DNA of 64,000 nt from Rhabdophis nuchalis. Its lineage: Eukaryota > Chordata > Lepidosauria > Squamata > Natricidae. Location: positions 20,270,519 to 20,334,518 of the forward strand of contig CM077651.1 of assembly GCA_039707465.1 (NCBI GenBank), written 5' to 3'. The notes below the pieces were generated by a model, which saw only the letters and a list, made by a program, of their open reading frames with translations, was not told the DNA's origin and did not search any database. Both the position numbers and the translations under genes were made by a program. The stretch's first letter is position 1. Every line of letters starts with the position of its first letter. Below are positions 46,077 to 57,010 of the stretch, piece after piece.

Positions 46077-46432
46077 AGGGACGCAGTGGCTCTGTGGCTT
46101 GACACTGAGCTTGTCAATTAGAAAGGTTAGTAGTTCGGCAGTTTGAGTCCCTAGCGACGCGTAACAGAGTTAGCTCCCATTACTTGTCCCAGCCTCTGCC
46201 AATCTAGCAGTTCTAAAGCACGTAAAAATGCAAGTAAAAAAATAGGGACCACCTTTCATGGGAAGGCAACAGTGTTCTGTGAGCCTTCGACATGTAGTCA
46301 TGCCAGCCACATGACCACAAAGATCTCTTCGGACAGCTCTGGCTCTTCAGCTTTGAAACGGAGATGAGCACCACCCTCTAGAGTCAGGAATGACTAGCAT
46401 ATAATGTGCAAGGGGAACCTTTACCGTTATTA
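46077..46432 (+). mobile_element. Sauria-type SINE, full length
   Basis: GGGACGCAGTGGCTCTGTGG (A-box region), GCAGTTTGAGTCCC (B-box region), TTACTTGTCCCAGCCTCTGC, GTCATGCCAGCCACATGACC, GAAACGGAGATGAGCACC and a CTAGAGTCAGGAATGACTAG / AACCTTTACC tail like the Bov-B 3' end. About 355 bp, the complete order of parts. Confidence 0.88.
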
Positions 46433-46445
46433 CCTATCTTTATAC

Positions 46446-46802
46446 AGGTAGATTTTGACATTCCATTATTAATCAAGGCATTTGATAATTCCATTTTGCC
46501 CCATTTTATGATCTTTCTTGCCATAGTTATTAAGTAAATCATTGCGGTTGTTAAATCAGTAACATGGTTGTTAAGTGAATGTGGCTTTTCCATTGACTTT
46601 GCTGGTTAGAAAATTGCAAAAGGTAATCTCACGACACTGCAACTGTCATAAATACCTGCCAATCACCAAACATCCAAATTTCCATCATGTGATCAGGGGG
46701 ATGATGCAACAGTCGTAAGTGTGAAAAAGGGTCATAAGTCAGGTTTTCACTGCCATTGTAACTGTGAACAGTCATTAAATGAATGATTGCAAGTCAAGGA
46801 TC
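46446..46802 (+). mobile_element. GGTAGTC-family element
   Basis: Starts CAGGTAGATTTTGACATTCC, contains CATTGCGGTTGTTAAATCAG and AAGTGAATGTGGCTTTTCC, and ends TGATTGCAAGTCAAGGATC. Block order as at 30235-30571. The short minus-strand frame 46384-46593 is fortuitous. Confidence 0.55.
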
Positions 46803-46824
46803 ATGATTATACTAGTAAATCAGC

Positions 46825-47040
46825 CATGGTTTCCTCTTATCTACGCTACCGGTTTGGAATCAGGAGCGTGCACATGCGTGCGCTTGCTTCACTTATGCGC
46901 AGCACTTCTGCACATGCACAAAACTTTCTGTGCATGTGCAGTGTATCCGTTATGACATGTGGGTGGGTGGGCGGAGCTTCCAGCCACCACCTCTACCGGT
47001 TTGCCAGAACTGGGGCAAACCGGTAGAATACCACCTCTGT
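46825..47040. mobile_element. hAT-like MITE (ACCGGT, GCGCA type)
   Basis: Left CATGGTTTCCTC...CTACCGGTTTGGAA, right ACCGGTAGAATACCACCTCTG. The interior is rich in CATGCGTGCGCTTGC and TGCACATGCACA motifs shared with 14.3 and 54.2 kb. No target duplication found. Confidence 0.65.
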
Positions 47041-47108
47041 GGTAAGTCCAATTATGTCTGGGAAAATCTCAGAATGTTTCAAATGACAGAAGTTTTATTG
47101 TATTAGTA
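47041..47108. other. Short spacer
   Basis: Nothing recognised. Confidence 0.5.
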
Positions 47109-47598
47109 ACCACCTTTAAAGCGCTCCATGGCAAGGGACCTGGCTACCTGCAAGACCGCCTCCTGCCATCAAATACCTCCCACCGACCAGTGCGCTCCCA
47201 TAGAGAGGGCCTCCTCAGGGTGCCGTCGGCCAGGCAATGTCGGCTGGCGACCCCCAGGGGGAGAGCCTTCTCTGTGGCGGCTCCTGCCCTCTGGAATGAC
47301 CTACCCACTGACCTACGCACAACCACGGACCTGCGCCTCTTCCGTCAGGCTTTGAAGACCTATCTATTTCGTGCGGCCGGCCTGGCGTAATTTTTTAAAT
47401 GGTTTTAGTAGGTTTTATTAATGGTTTTAGAACAGGCGTTTTATTTAATATATTTTTAAATATATATTTCATGTATTTTTTATATTTTATATCACTGATT
47501 TTATTGCTGCCTGTACACCGCCCTGAGTCCCGGAAGGGAGAAGGGCAGTATAGAAATTTAATAAATTAAATTAAATTAATTAAATTAAATTATTGTGA
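47109..47598 (+). pseudogene. L2-like LINE 3' end, well preserved
   Basis: Plus strand. The open part from 47190 gives MRSHREGLLRVPSARQCRLA, TPRGRAFSVAAPALWNDLPT and DLRLFRQALKTYLFRAAGLA with a TAA at about 47388. Just upstream the frame is FKALHGKGPGYLQDRL. Then come the AT-rich 3' UTR, the hairpin CCGCCCTGAGTCCC / GGGAGAAGGGCAG at 47518-47550, and an AATTAAATTAAATT tail. 5'-truncated, so immobile. Confidence 0.85.
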
Positions 47599-48659
47599 TG
47601 GGAATGTGGCCACCCAGTAGTTTACCTCAGAGTAAGTGCTGTCTCTCTGTTTAGAAAACAAAAACAAATAACTCCAAACAACTGACCTTTCCTGGATTCC
47701 TGTTGACACTTGTAATGGTGATAAAATTAACAGAGACACTTTAAGAAGCAAATAAGAAGTGGCTACCACTCCAAAGTTGACATGTAGAGGTGCCAAAAGG
47801 TCAAAAAGGGATGGATCCTAATTGTAATTTGTACCTTGGGAAATGCCATAGAATTAGTAAATCAGGAATCTGGACACCACTTGCTTATCAGCAGGACATA
47901 AATTGAAACAGACCGGAGATGGATGCCAGAATACATTACAGCGCTGTTGGTTCCCATCAGTCAGTATCTGCTATATTTCACAGTACCTGGAGCTTAATTA
48001 TTCTCTGTGAAAGGAGATTGAAAATCAGTACATCACCAGGAGCTAAGCATGAGGAGCTGAGTTCAAAGGAGACAAAGTTGAGTTAAAGTGCAATTAAGCA
48101 CCACGGCTACCAGAATTCTGAAAGTCTGTGATAAAAATCTATTCATGTCAATGGAATTTATGTGAACACAATTAGGTGTGGAATTGCATGAAAAAGCAAC
48201 AAACAAAGAGAAGCAGGGGGTAGCGCTGCACAGCTGAACTTTTAATGTTCTTTCTGAACCTATCCTGCCTTTCATCTGTAGAATATTTCAGAACGAAAAC
48301 AATTCAGGATGGGCTGTGAGGTTTACGGCTAAGGAAGGATAGGGCCTTTGAAGCAAGTGTAACTCCTTTCCCTTCACTTCCCTTGAAGAATCTGTGCTTT
48401 GCAATGTACAGGTCAAGCATGAAAAAGCAATGCTTTCATGAATTTAACTCCCATTGAAATGACAGAGTTTGATAAAAGACCCTGGATAACTTTTATGAAT
48501 ACATCAAACAGGAGCTAAGCAGTATTCTAAGAGAAGTTTTCTCACCCCTTTTCTCGATTGATAAATATATCAAGCCAATACAGTTAATAGGACACCAATC
48601 CACCAGCAATACTGCCTAACTCTCATGGCTTACTATACAATCCAACTAGCAGACAGCCC
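47599..48659. other. Repeat-poor sequence
   Basis: No transposon hallmark. Balanced-composition stretches such as CTGGAGCTTAATTATTCTCT (about 47986-48005) and GTGCAATTAAGCACCACGGC (about 48087-48106). No recognisable exon. Confidence 0.45.
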
Positions 48660-48760
48660 TAAGCTGACCATGGAGGGCCTTCAAAGCTAAGCAGAACTGG
48701 ATATGATTATTATAAGAATGGAAGACCAGGACATCACAGGAAAAAAGGAAAAAAGGGGGA
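48660..48760 (+). mobile_element. 5S rRNA-derived SINE head
   Basis: AAAGCTAAGCAGAACTGGAT followed by GATTATTATAAGAATGGAAG and ACC tracks the 5S rRNA gene region GGAAGCTAAGCAGGG...GGTTAGTACTTGGATGGGAG (internal promoter A and C boxes), with clear divergence. Flanking CCCTAAGCTGACCATGGAGG could be the degraded upstream part. Not a functional 5S gene. Confidence 0.55.
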
Positions 48761-49074
48761 TCATCCCAGGAGAAAGCCATGCAAAACCATTTTTGGAACA
48801 TGGACATAACCATGAAGTGAGAAGTTCAGGTGGGCTCAAAGTATTCTCCTTTTTATTAATGCGTTCTGTACAAATGTAAGCTTTGAGTATACATTTCCAA
48901 ACACCGACACAACAAAATGAACCAATTGTAGCTATAGATGGCTTAGTTGCTCTTTAATTTGGTAAGAACCCACTCTATGAAATATACAATGGTTGTTTTT
49001 CCCCCCCTGATGAAATACATTTTTTAGGATTTGGCTCATAAACCAGATGGGTTTAGTACAGAGTCGAGATTTCA
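48761..49074. other. Spacer, possibly rest of the SINE
   Basis: GATCATCCCAGGAGAAAGCC may belong to the same SINE body; the rest is unassigned. Confidence 0.4.
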
Positions 49075-49775
49075 AGACCACATTTGAAAATTTGCATCCA
49101 GTTCTAGTCACCATGATCCAAAAATAAAAAAGGTTAAAGTCTAAAAAGATTGTAGAGAAGAGCAACAAGATGATTAAAGGACTGGGGGATAAAGCATGCA
49201 ATAAATGATTGTGGGAGCTAGATATATCTAATCTAATGAAGAGAAGGAATAGGGGTGACATGATAACCATCCTTCCATATTTGAAGATTGTCACAGAGAA
49301 GAGAGGTAGAGGGATTGTGTGAAGAGAATCTCTCTAAAAATAGACCCATTCTAGAATTAAGGAGAAATTTCCTGACAGTGAGAACAATTAATCAGTGGAA
49401 CAGCTTGCCTCCTCAAGTTGTGGGTGCTCCATGACTGGTGAAGATCAGGCAGATTTGGGGGATGAAGTTAAGTGCATTATCAGTTTACAGTCCATGCATT
49501 CCCACAAAGGGGTTCTAGTTCAACCCCTCCTCAATTCTGTTGACTTTTATGCGGGGCTAATTTAATTAATAACTTTAGTTGTCAAGATTCTTGGGGATAT
49601 GTTTGAATAAATCTTCTGTGCTGCATGAATGGTCTTGATTTTTTGCACCTGACACTGGAAGTTTTCAAGTAGAGATTGGACAACCAATTTGTTCAGAATG
49701 GTACAGGATCTCATGCTTGACTGGCTTCAACTAGAAGACTTCCAAGGTCCCTTCCTACTCTGTTATTCTCTATTC
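49075..49775 (+). pseudogene. CR1 LINE C-terminus and 3' UTR, interrupted
   Basis: Decayed CR1: TTTGCATCCAGTTCTAGTCA, GAAGAGCAACAAGATGATTA, CTAATGAAGAGAAGGAATAG and GAGAACAATTAATCAGTGGA up to the VGAPx-encoding GTGGGTGCTCCATGAC. Then a 214-bp insertion. It resumes ACTGGAAGTTTTCAAG and the 3' UTR (CAACTAGAAGACTTCCAAGG) to a TTCTCTATTCTATAT tail. Confidence 0.85.
49436..49649. mobile_element. Insertion in CR1, possible solo LTR
   Basis: Begins TGGTGAAGATCAGG and ends TTTTTTGCACC between TGAC (49432-49435) and TGAC (49650-49653). Contains GAATAAATCTTCTGTGCTGC, an AATAAA site near the right end as in an LTR. The end is CACC rather than CA, so class is uncertain. Confidence 0.4.
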
Positions 49776-50511
49776 TATATATATTTTTAATCTATACCAA
49801 CTTCAGAAAATGAGAATCAGATGGCTGATGGCTTTTAAAGAATTGGTTTGGCTCTTTGCCCCTGAAATCCATGCAGTAAAAACAACAGCAGAATAAGCAG
49901 AAATGTCCGTTCCTTTGAAGTCAAGTTTATTTCTTTATATCATCAGCTTAGATTCAGAAACATGAATGGAATCCAGAACTCATTATATATTTAGGACTAT
50001 TCATACAGACAACTATGATGTTTTTTGTGGGACATCTTCATACTTCGGTCTCTGATGTCTAAGTCTAATGAGATCTGGCACAATGAAGCTGCCTCTCCAA
50101 TTTATTTCTCATCTACAAGAGAATGAGAATGAAATTAGGATAGAAAGACTGACCAATGACATGGACCTCATATAATTTCTGGAGGCAGGCAGATGTCACA
50201 GTACATTCAGTCTTGCCAAATGGAGTTTTCATACCATCAGGGTCTTTTTTTTAAGCCACAACACAGAATCTTTTTTTAAAATGTTCAAATGAAGGACCGA
50301 ATGTTCCTTTGAGCTAGCTCCATCTTTTATTTTCAGTGATACTATTGTGTCGAGCAAAACTTGTATCAGTGTGACTCCATTATTTGAGATGAACAAACAT
50401 GAGACTGCAGTTTTAAACCAGATTCCGGTAAGTAGTTGCAGTAGTATGGAGCCCCCAACTTTTTCATGGGGAAGAAGGGAAAATTAGCAAGTGCTGGGGA
50501 AAAAAACCTAA
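49776..50511. other. Sequence with nothing recognised
   Basis: No feature supported. Confidence 0.5.
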
Positions 50512-51293
50512 AGTCTTGGTTAGAATCTCAAAGAGGTCACAAATAACCACACTGGGCAGCTTCTTGAAGAGGAAGGTATTTTTATTCAACAGCTTAACGT
50601 GGATTGTTGGAAGAAATGTCCTTCTGGGTTCAGTTCCAAGTGGGGGAAAAGACACTGGAAACATGGAGGCTGTTTGGAAAGGTGGTTTTAATGGTGGACA
50701 GGATCACATGCCTTGGAGCTCCTGGGTGAAAAGGAGGATCACATGCTTCAAGATGTTGGGTGATTTGTATTTGATTTATTTTACATGTATGGGAAGGGGG
50801 GAAAAAAGGGGAAATGTATGTTTTTGTAAAACTTTTTCAATTAAAAAAAAGATGTTGGGTGAAGAAGAAAAAAGAGGAGAGATGCTGAGAGAGCCTGAGT
50901 TTTATACCCACTCTTGGGTCCCACTTTAAGAGCTTCCTGTTCCTGTTCAAGAAATATATCCCATTGACTGTCAGACTCCTAGGGGCAGGAGGTCTTAGCT
51001 AACTTTGTAGGCTGTCCTGAGACCCACCCAAGCTTGTTTGCCTTGCTTGCTGATGTAATTTTCCAAGGTGCCAGGTGGTGAGATGGGCAGAGGGTTAATC
51101 CTACCTTTGTTATATAGAATAGACTGACTCAGGCCCTAATGGCTCATTGACAAAGGGCAGAAAGCTGCTTTGTTTTTAAAAACATGTTTATCTTTTTCTC
51201 ATCCAGGAAAATATAATATTCTGCCTTTTCCATATTTCCTAAAATATTTCATTTTTTTCTAGGAGAGGGAGAGGTGGGTGCTAACTTCCTACA
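50512..51293 (-). mobile_element. LTR of a retrotransposon or endogenous retrovirus
   Basis: Minus strand. The 5' edge is at 51293: reversed it reads TGTAGGAAGTTAGCACCC, homologous to 21345. Downstream on the minus strand are GGGTATAAAACTCAGGC (TATA box, about 50900) and TTGAATAAAAATACC (polyadenylation signal, about 50583), giving U3-R-U5 order. The 3' edge is approximate. No gag, pol or env is attached, so it is a solo LTR. It contains a small retroposed insertion at 50764-50850. Confidence 0.6.
50764..50850 (+). mobile_element. 87-bp poly(A)-tailed retroposed fragment
   Basis: Flanked by perfect copies of GATGTTGGGTGA (50752-50763 and 50851-50862). It ends TTTTTCAATTAAAAAAAA and has a GGGAAGGGGGG purine stretch. 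These are the marks of an extremely 5'-truncated L1-type insertion. Confidence 0.8.
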
Positions 51294-52384
51294 AATCAAA
51301 CCTAGGCTACAAAATTAAAATGCTACAAGTGGTAGTACTTACAGTAGTCATGGACTTTGTTAATGACTTTTTGAGGCATGCCAGATGTGTAGATTGAGAA
51401 GTTGCTGTCCTGGGGACCTGTGAAGTCTGGAGAGGAAAGTTGTTCTTTGCTCTGTGGGATGTCTCGGTCATTTCTTAGGTGCGGAATTTTAGGAGGGGCT
51501 TCAGTGTCAGGCTGCAGTATTATGAAGAAAGATTTCCCTTATCTTGAGGGCATTCCATTTTATGTCTGTTTGCTGGTGTCGGCTGTCTTCCTGGAGATAC
51601 GCACTCAATCCATTGCAGCCCAAAGATCAATGAGGGTGGAAATGTTTAAGCAATTTCTTTGTATTTTTATTTGAGGTTGCCAGTAGATCAGAGATGGTTG
51701 AGGGTGATGTGTGACTTGGCTAAAAAAAGTGTGTGTGTGTGTGTGTGTGTGTGTACGGGTTTTTTAATTTTCCAACACAAGTATATGATGGGAAAGACTA
51801 ATGGGGTGGAATACACTAAATATATTTGTCTTCAGCTAAATGCGAGCATAAATGAAATTAAAAACCCATTAAAAAAAACTTGTCCTGATTCCACTAATTA
51901 CCATTGAGAGTACAGTCACAGCATGCAATTCCAAAACTGAATTTTGGCCCTTAAAATGATAAGAGTCCATAATAAATGAGTTTCCCACAGCTAGGAAATA
52001 GATAGAGAATTCTTCCCTGTTAGCGCTTGATTTCTCTCTAGAAGGATATCAAAGGAAAACCATTGAATTATTTAGAACTTGAATGGCAAAGTTTGCTTGC
52101 TTCTAAAGACTGTAGGAATTGTGAATAATATCACAGTTGAAATTTTGGGTAGGTTGCTTACCTTCTATATCAGTTACCAGTTTCATCCTGATTGCTGGAT
52201 TTTTCCCAAAAAAGGATGGTAACCACAAAGAGTACACAAATTAAAATGTTTGATGTTCTATGGATAATGTTTGCAATTGCTGGCCACATCAGATTTGTTA
52301 GTAAACTGATAGTTGGTGCAACACAGGGTTGGGTTCCGGCTGCCGCTACTCCCAGTTCACTCAGGGATGTACTGCTACATGCAT
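51294..52384. other. Mostly unique sequence with a (GT)n tract
   Basis: A (GT)13 tract at about 51728-51754. GGGTTGGGTTCCGGCTGCCG near 52327 is a scrap of a MITE-like end. No coding domain. Confidence 0.5.
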
Positions 52385-52589
52385 GCTTTTTTTTTTTTTT
52401 TTGAATAGATATTTTTATTTTATTTTTGGTTTTCAAAGTAAATAACAACATATATACTGTTACTTAGCCAACATCATATTATATTATTAAATGTTTACAT
52501 CATTCCATTTTACCATCATTTCATTTTACCATCAACACCCAGAAAACTCCCAGAGGGCTCTTCTGCTCTCCATACACCATATTTGTGCC

Positions 52590-52797
52590 TTACCCATCAT
52601 TTTCTTTCCCCTCTCTCCTCCTCCTCCCTACCTCCTTTCTTCCCTCTGACGCCCTTCCCTTCTCTACTTCCCCTTCCTCTCTCCTTCTCCTCTCTCCCCT
52701 TTCCACTCCTCCTTTCTCTTCTCCTCTTCCCCCTCTTTGCCCTCTCTCCTTTCTCTCTCTTCTTCCCTTACCTTTCTACTCCACACTCTTCGTCTCA
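52590..52797. repeat. Polypyrimidine (CT-rich) tract
   Basis: Irregular CTCC/TTCC sequence without a fixed unit. Overlapping frames of Ser/Pro/Leu are compositional. Confidence 0.9.
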
Positions 52798-53360
52798 TTT
52801 ACTTGGTGTATTTCGGCCTCGGAGCCAGTTCTATTTTGTGTTGATGGTATTTATAATTTCAGATTTAAGGTTTATCGCTCAATTTTCATATCGATTATTA
52901 CAATTCTTATGTCTCAGTCCCAAATCTTGCTAGTTGTTTTAATACCCTTTTAAGTAAAGCCTAATTGTATAATAATGTTCTATTTATAAAACCAAACAAA
53001 AAAGAACCAAAAACAGTATAAGTAGATTTAAATAAATTTAAATATAAGAAGGCCTAATCGGGTATCCATAAATTCTGTGCCTTCCAGAAGTGGTTATTAT
53101 TCATGGATTATCTCATTTTATTAATTTTAAATAAATTAAATTATTATTATTATATTATTATTATTAAATCTAACAATTTATCCTGTGATTCAATATCAGT
53201 ATCCACAAGTCTTATCAAGTATTCTAGCCTCAATCTATTTTTTCTTTAATAATATCTTTAAATCCTATTTACTATTAATATCCCTTATTTAATCCCCTCA
53301 TATCTCTATAGATTCCATATAATTATCTAAAATTTTGTGTAGTTGTTAATTGATTGATCA

Positions 53361-53830
53361 TTTACCAAGAGTGATAGTATTCTATAACCATCTTAATCGC
53401 ATACTTCCCCATCTATAGATAAGCAAATATATATCATTCACTAACACATAATCTTTCTATAACCATCTAGATAGCATAATTTCCCATCGATAAATAAACA
53501 AATATATATCATTAACAAAAACATTTACCAAGAGTATTCTATAACCATCTTAATAGCATAATTCCCCATCTATAGATAAGCAAATATATATCATTCACTA
53601 ACACGTAATCTTTCTTTAACCATCTAAGTAGCATAGTTCCCCATCGATAGATAAACAAATGTATATCATTAACAAAACCTTTACCAAGAGTATTCTGTAA
53701 CCATCTTAGTAGCATAACTCCCCATCTATAGATAAGCAGATATATATCATTCATTGACACATCATTTTTCTATAACCATCTAAATAGCCCAATTCCCCAT
53801 CTATAGATAAACTAATATATATCATTATCA
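53361..53830. repeat. Tandem array, about 160-bp unit made of two 80-bp halves
   Basis: TTTACCAAGAGT recurs at 53361, 53524 and 53680. Between them half A (CATCTATAGATAAGCAAATA...CACTAACAC) alternates with half B (CCCATCGATAGATAAACAAA...CATTAACAAAA). Each half carries TATAACCATCT. About three full periods plus a decayed tail. The repeated-looking frame 53539-53760 is a translation of this array. Confidence 0.92.
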
Positions 53831-54188
53831 AAAACCTAATCTTATTATAAGCATCTATAGTTATTACTAACAATCAATTATTTAATAATCCTTGATGGTA
53901 ATTTAAACCCAGCCTAATTATTACTCATCAAGGGATAAAAGTTCCTCTTTTCAGCCGTTGTCTCTCCAAGGATGAATTAAATTTGCCTCTTTTAAAGTCC
54001 ACATTCTCCATCGGCTTTTTTTCCTCTTCTCAAGTTCTTTATAAACTTCCATTGGCACATTGTGATCCTGTATAGCTGTACAATCATAGTGCTGACCAAT
54101 TCTTTTCCTCAAATTTGATTTGATATTTTCAAATATCAAGTGTATCTCTGATGTGATTTCCTCTATCTTTTGTTCTCCTTTTCCTTCC

Positions 54189-54374
54189 TTTTGCCAGACA
54201 CGCACATGCACAATGTAACAACAATTGCTCTGCACATGTGCAGAAGGCAAAAACAAGATGACAGTGCCTATAGTGCCACCAAGAGAACTGGTTCAGGGGC
54301 GTGGCAGGCCTGGGTCACTGCCAGTTCCAGTGACCCAGGCCACCAAGTTACTACCGGAATCCACCTCTGGTGCA
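54189..54374. mobile_element. hAT-like MITE fragment (GCACATG type)
   Basis: Right end ACCGGAATCCACCTCTG; interior GCCTGGGTCACTGCC / CAGTGACCCAGGCC inverted pair and CTCTGCACATGTGCAGAAGG shared with 14.3 kb. Left end not resolved. Confidence 0.6.
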
Positions 54375-55151
54375 GTATTTATCCATTCATTTCTTTGTCC
54401 ATTCTTTTTTTGTGTGTATTAAGAATCTATTCCAAAACAATGTATCAAACAGTAATGTGGGAATGCAAAGAAGAGAGAAGATTCATGGACAGCCATAAAG
54501 GACCACAATGAAATTTCTGGAAAGATAGATGAACCTAGATAGCCCTTGGTTCCCCTGTAGCAGGGAGTTACAAAATCACACGGTGCCAATATGGTTTTCA
54601 TTCTCAAAGAGAAGTAAACCTGGATCTTTCTATCCAGTTAAACTAGACAGAATACCTTATATTGTCTTTAGGTGGCTGCCCTAAACAATATGTTTAACAA
54701 CGTGTCCAAACAACTAGATATTTCTAGGAAAATACAAAAACCTGTGTAATACAAAAAAAACGGGCTCTGAGCCATTGTTTTCATGCTTGGCTACAGTACA
54801 ATTCATAGGGAAGGAGCATCTCAGGAGACAAGCTTCAAGTTTGCCCAACTAATTGTCCTTGGTTACTTTCTTAAACTTTAGCAAGATTTTTAAATTACCT
54901 TAACTTTATCAATTTTAATTAACAGAATTACCTTGATTAAAAGGCTTTATAATTAAATTTTGTATAGGGAACAAAATCATTGCCATACATATTTAATGAG
55001 GGCACTGGGTAATTCTTTTGGTTGTAAAACTGTGCTTCTGAAATCTTAAAGATGTCGAATGGAATGAAGATGAAATACATTTCTGATAGGTGTGTTATGT
55101 ACTCAATTCTGTAAAACAGTTACAGAGTGAGTAATTATTTGATATTTAAAA
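54375..55151. other. Sequence with nothing recognised
   Basis: No feature supported. Confidence 0.5.
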
Positions 55152-55490
55152 AGGTAAGGTTTTTCCCGTACATGTGTGCTAGTAGTTTCTGGCTCTAGGG
55201 GGATGTGCTCATCTCCGTTTCTAAGCTGAAGAACCAGTGCTCTCCGAAGATGTCTCTGTTGTCATGTGGCCGGCATAACTAAATGCTGAAAGTGCATGGA
55301 GCGCTCTTACCTTCCCACCAAAGGTGGTTCCTATTTTTCTACTTGCATTTTTAATGTGATTTCAAACTGCTAGGTTGGCAGAAGCTGAGACAAGTAACGG
55401 GAGCTCACTCCATTATGCGGCATTAGGGATTCGAACTGCTGAACTGCCCACCTTCTGATCGACAAGCTCAGCATCTTAGCCACAGTGTCC
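55152..55490 (-). mobile_element. Sauria-type SINE, nearly full length
   Basis: Minus strand: GTGCTCATCTCCGTTTCTAA, GTTGTCATGTGGCCGGCATA, TTCCTATTTTTCTACTTGC, GGATTCGAACTGCTGAACTG and AGCATCTTAGCCACAGTGTC, i.e. tail, body and tRNA-like head reversed. Confidence 0.85.
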
Positions 55491-55494
55491 ATTT

Positions 55495-56200
55495 GCTATT
55501 ATACACTCAACAATGTAAAATCACACTGTCAGTTCTTTAGTTGGCATTGGCCTTTGTGCACATCACGTTTTCGCCAAGAAGCAGGGATGTCATAATGTAT
55601 CAGTATAATATATGTGCGGATCAAAGCAGTGCGGCTTTTTGTAACTGACAGATGGAAATTTTGTCAATGCATGGATTTTCTAAATGTCATCCAAATTTTT
55701 TGGTACGGTACCCAGTATGCTGATAACCACTGGAACCACTACGGCTGGTTTATGCCATAATCTTTCAATTTCAGTTTTCCATCCTTGGTACTTTGTGATC
55801 TCCAATTCTATTCTACTCTCACCTGATATTGCCACATCAATTATCCACACTTTTGTTTTTTCAGTCACCGTTAAATCTGGGGTGTTGTGAGCTGACACTT
55901 TATAATTTTGTATTCAGAAATCCCACATTATTTTAACTTGCTCATTTTTACTACTTTTTCAACTACTTTTACAAATTTTTCTTTACTAATAGATGATGGC
56001 TTCCGATGTTCCAGTTAATAATTTTTGTGACTAGGTTATGTCATTGTTTATAATCAGTTTGTGCAACCTTCTTGCTGCCTCTTCTACTTCTTTGCACAAT
56101 CTTCCCTTTATCATATGTGGATTTTGGTGACTTTGGGATAGTCACTGTGTCTTAGGCCAATGTACTTGACAGGGTGGTTGTTATGGGACACATTGTAGGA
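55495..56200 (-). pseudogene. R4/Dong-like LINE, restriction-like endonuclease remnant
   Basis: Minus strand. In shifted frames from the right: KKVAQTDYKQ, stop, HNLVTKIINWNI (zinc-knuckle region), then MWDF, stop, IQNYKVSAHNTPDLTVTEK, TKVWIIDVAISGESRIELEI, TKYQGWKTEIERLWHKPAVV and VVPVVISILGTVPKNLDDI. PDLTV...WIIDVAI is the PD-(x)n-D motif of the restriction-like endonuclease at the C-terminus of R2/R4-type LINEs, which make their target cut with this domain rather than an AP endonuclease. Followed by a decayed terminal segment to about 55500. Stops and frameshifts show it is dead. Confidence 0.65.
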
Positions 56201-56249
56201 AGAAAATGTGTTAGATTTATTTACCACATTGAGTTATTTGTGAAAATAC

Positions 56250-56655
56250 ATCCCTTCGGCCGATTCGCTCTCACAGAGAGGGACTTCTCCGGGTGCCGTC
56301 CACCAGGCAATGCCAGCAGGCGATGCCCAGGGAAAGGGCCTTCTCTGTGATGGGCCCGACCCTTTGGAACGACTTTCCCCCTGATATCAGAACGACCACG
56401 GACCTCCGCTTCTTCTGCCAGAAACTCAAGATGCACTTGTTCCATCTAGCCGGCTTGGCCTAATTTCACGCTGCTCGCCCAGTCTGTGATTTTAAAAGAT
56501 TTTATTCGGTTTTATGGGGTTGTTTTTAACTTTTATAAATTTGTACAGGGGATTATTTAATTCGATTTTAACTTTGTTTGTATTGTTTTGATTTTAGTAG
56601 TTTTAATTTTTACCTGTACACTGCCCCGAGTCCCTTCGGGGAGAGGGGGCAGTCT
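56250..56655 (+). pseudogene. L2-like LINE 3' end
   Basis: Plus strand, starting CCTTCGGCCGATTCGCTCTC (RPIRSHREG), then PSTRQCQQAMPRERAFSVMG, PTLWNDFPPDIRTTTDLR-type sequence and CHLAGLA-stop. The 3' UTR ends in CTGCCCCGAGTCCC / GGGGAGAGGGGGCAG at 56621-56653 and leads into an AAAT tail. Same subfamily as the copy at window start. Confidence 0.82.
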
Positions 56656-56824
<169 letters not shown>

Positions 56825-56930
56825 GTTCAAATAGCTTGTTCTTGGGCAGTCAAAATCAAGCCTTCAGATTGACATGTATAATCACAAAGGCATGGTATTC
56901 TTTTTCAACATTTTGTTTCACCTGAAGTAG
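56825..56930. other. Short spacer
   Basis: Nothing recognised. Confidence 0.5.
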
Positions 56931-57010
56931 AATAGGATAGGATAGGATAGGATAGGATAGGATAGGATAGGATAGGATAGGATAGGATAGGATAGGATAG
57001 GATAGGATAG
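56931..57010. repeat. (AGGAT)n microsatellite
   Basis: About 15 AGGAT units (AGAAT at the ends), the amplified 3' tail of the minus-strand LINE that follows. Confidence 0.97.

Larger units (their letters stand above)
52385..54188 (-). mobile_element. Probable L1 LINE 3' region, minus strand
   Basis: A run of T at 52385-52403 is the poly(A) tail of a minus-strand retroposon. Next inward lies a CT-rich stretch (52590-52797), i.e. a purine-rich tract near the 3' end on the element strand, a usual feature of L1 3' UTRs. Further in are a tandem array (53361-53830) and, at 54150-53950, a frame reading KIEEITSEIHLIFENIKSNL, RKRIGQHYDC and MEVYKELEKRKKSRWR. I cannot place that frame in a known L1 ORF, so the L1 label is inferred. 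Confidence 0.4.

Noticed and set aside
53539..53760. Frame with repeated NDIYLLIYRWG-like units
   Set aside because: Produced by the 160-bp tandem array, which has a period not kept to codon multiples throughout.
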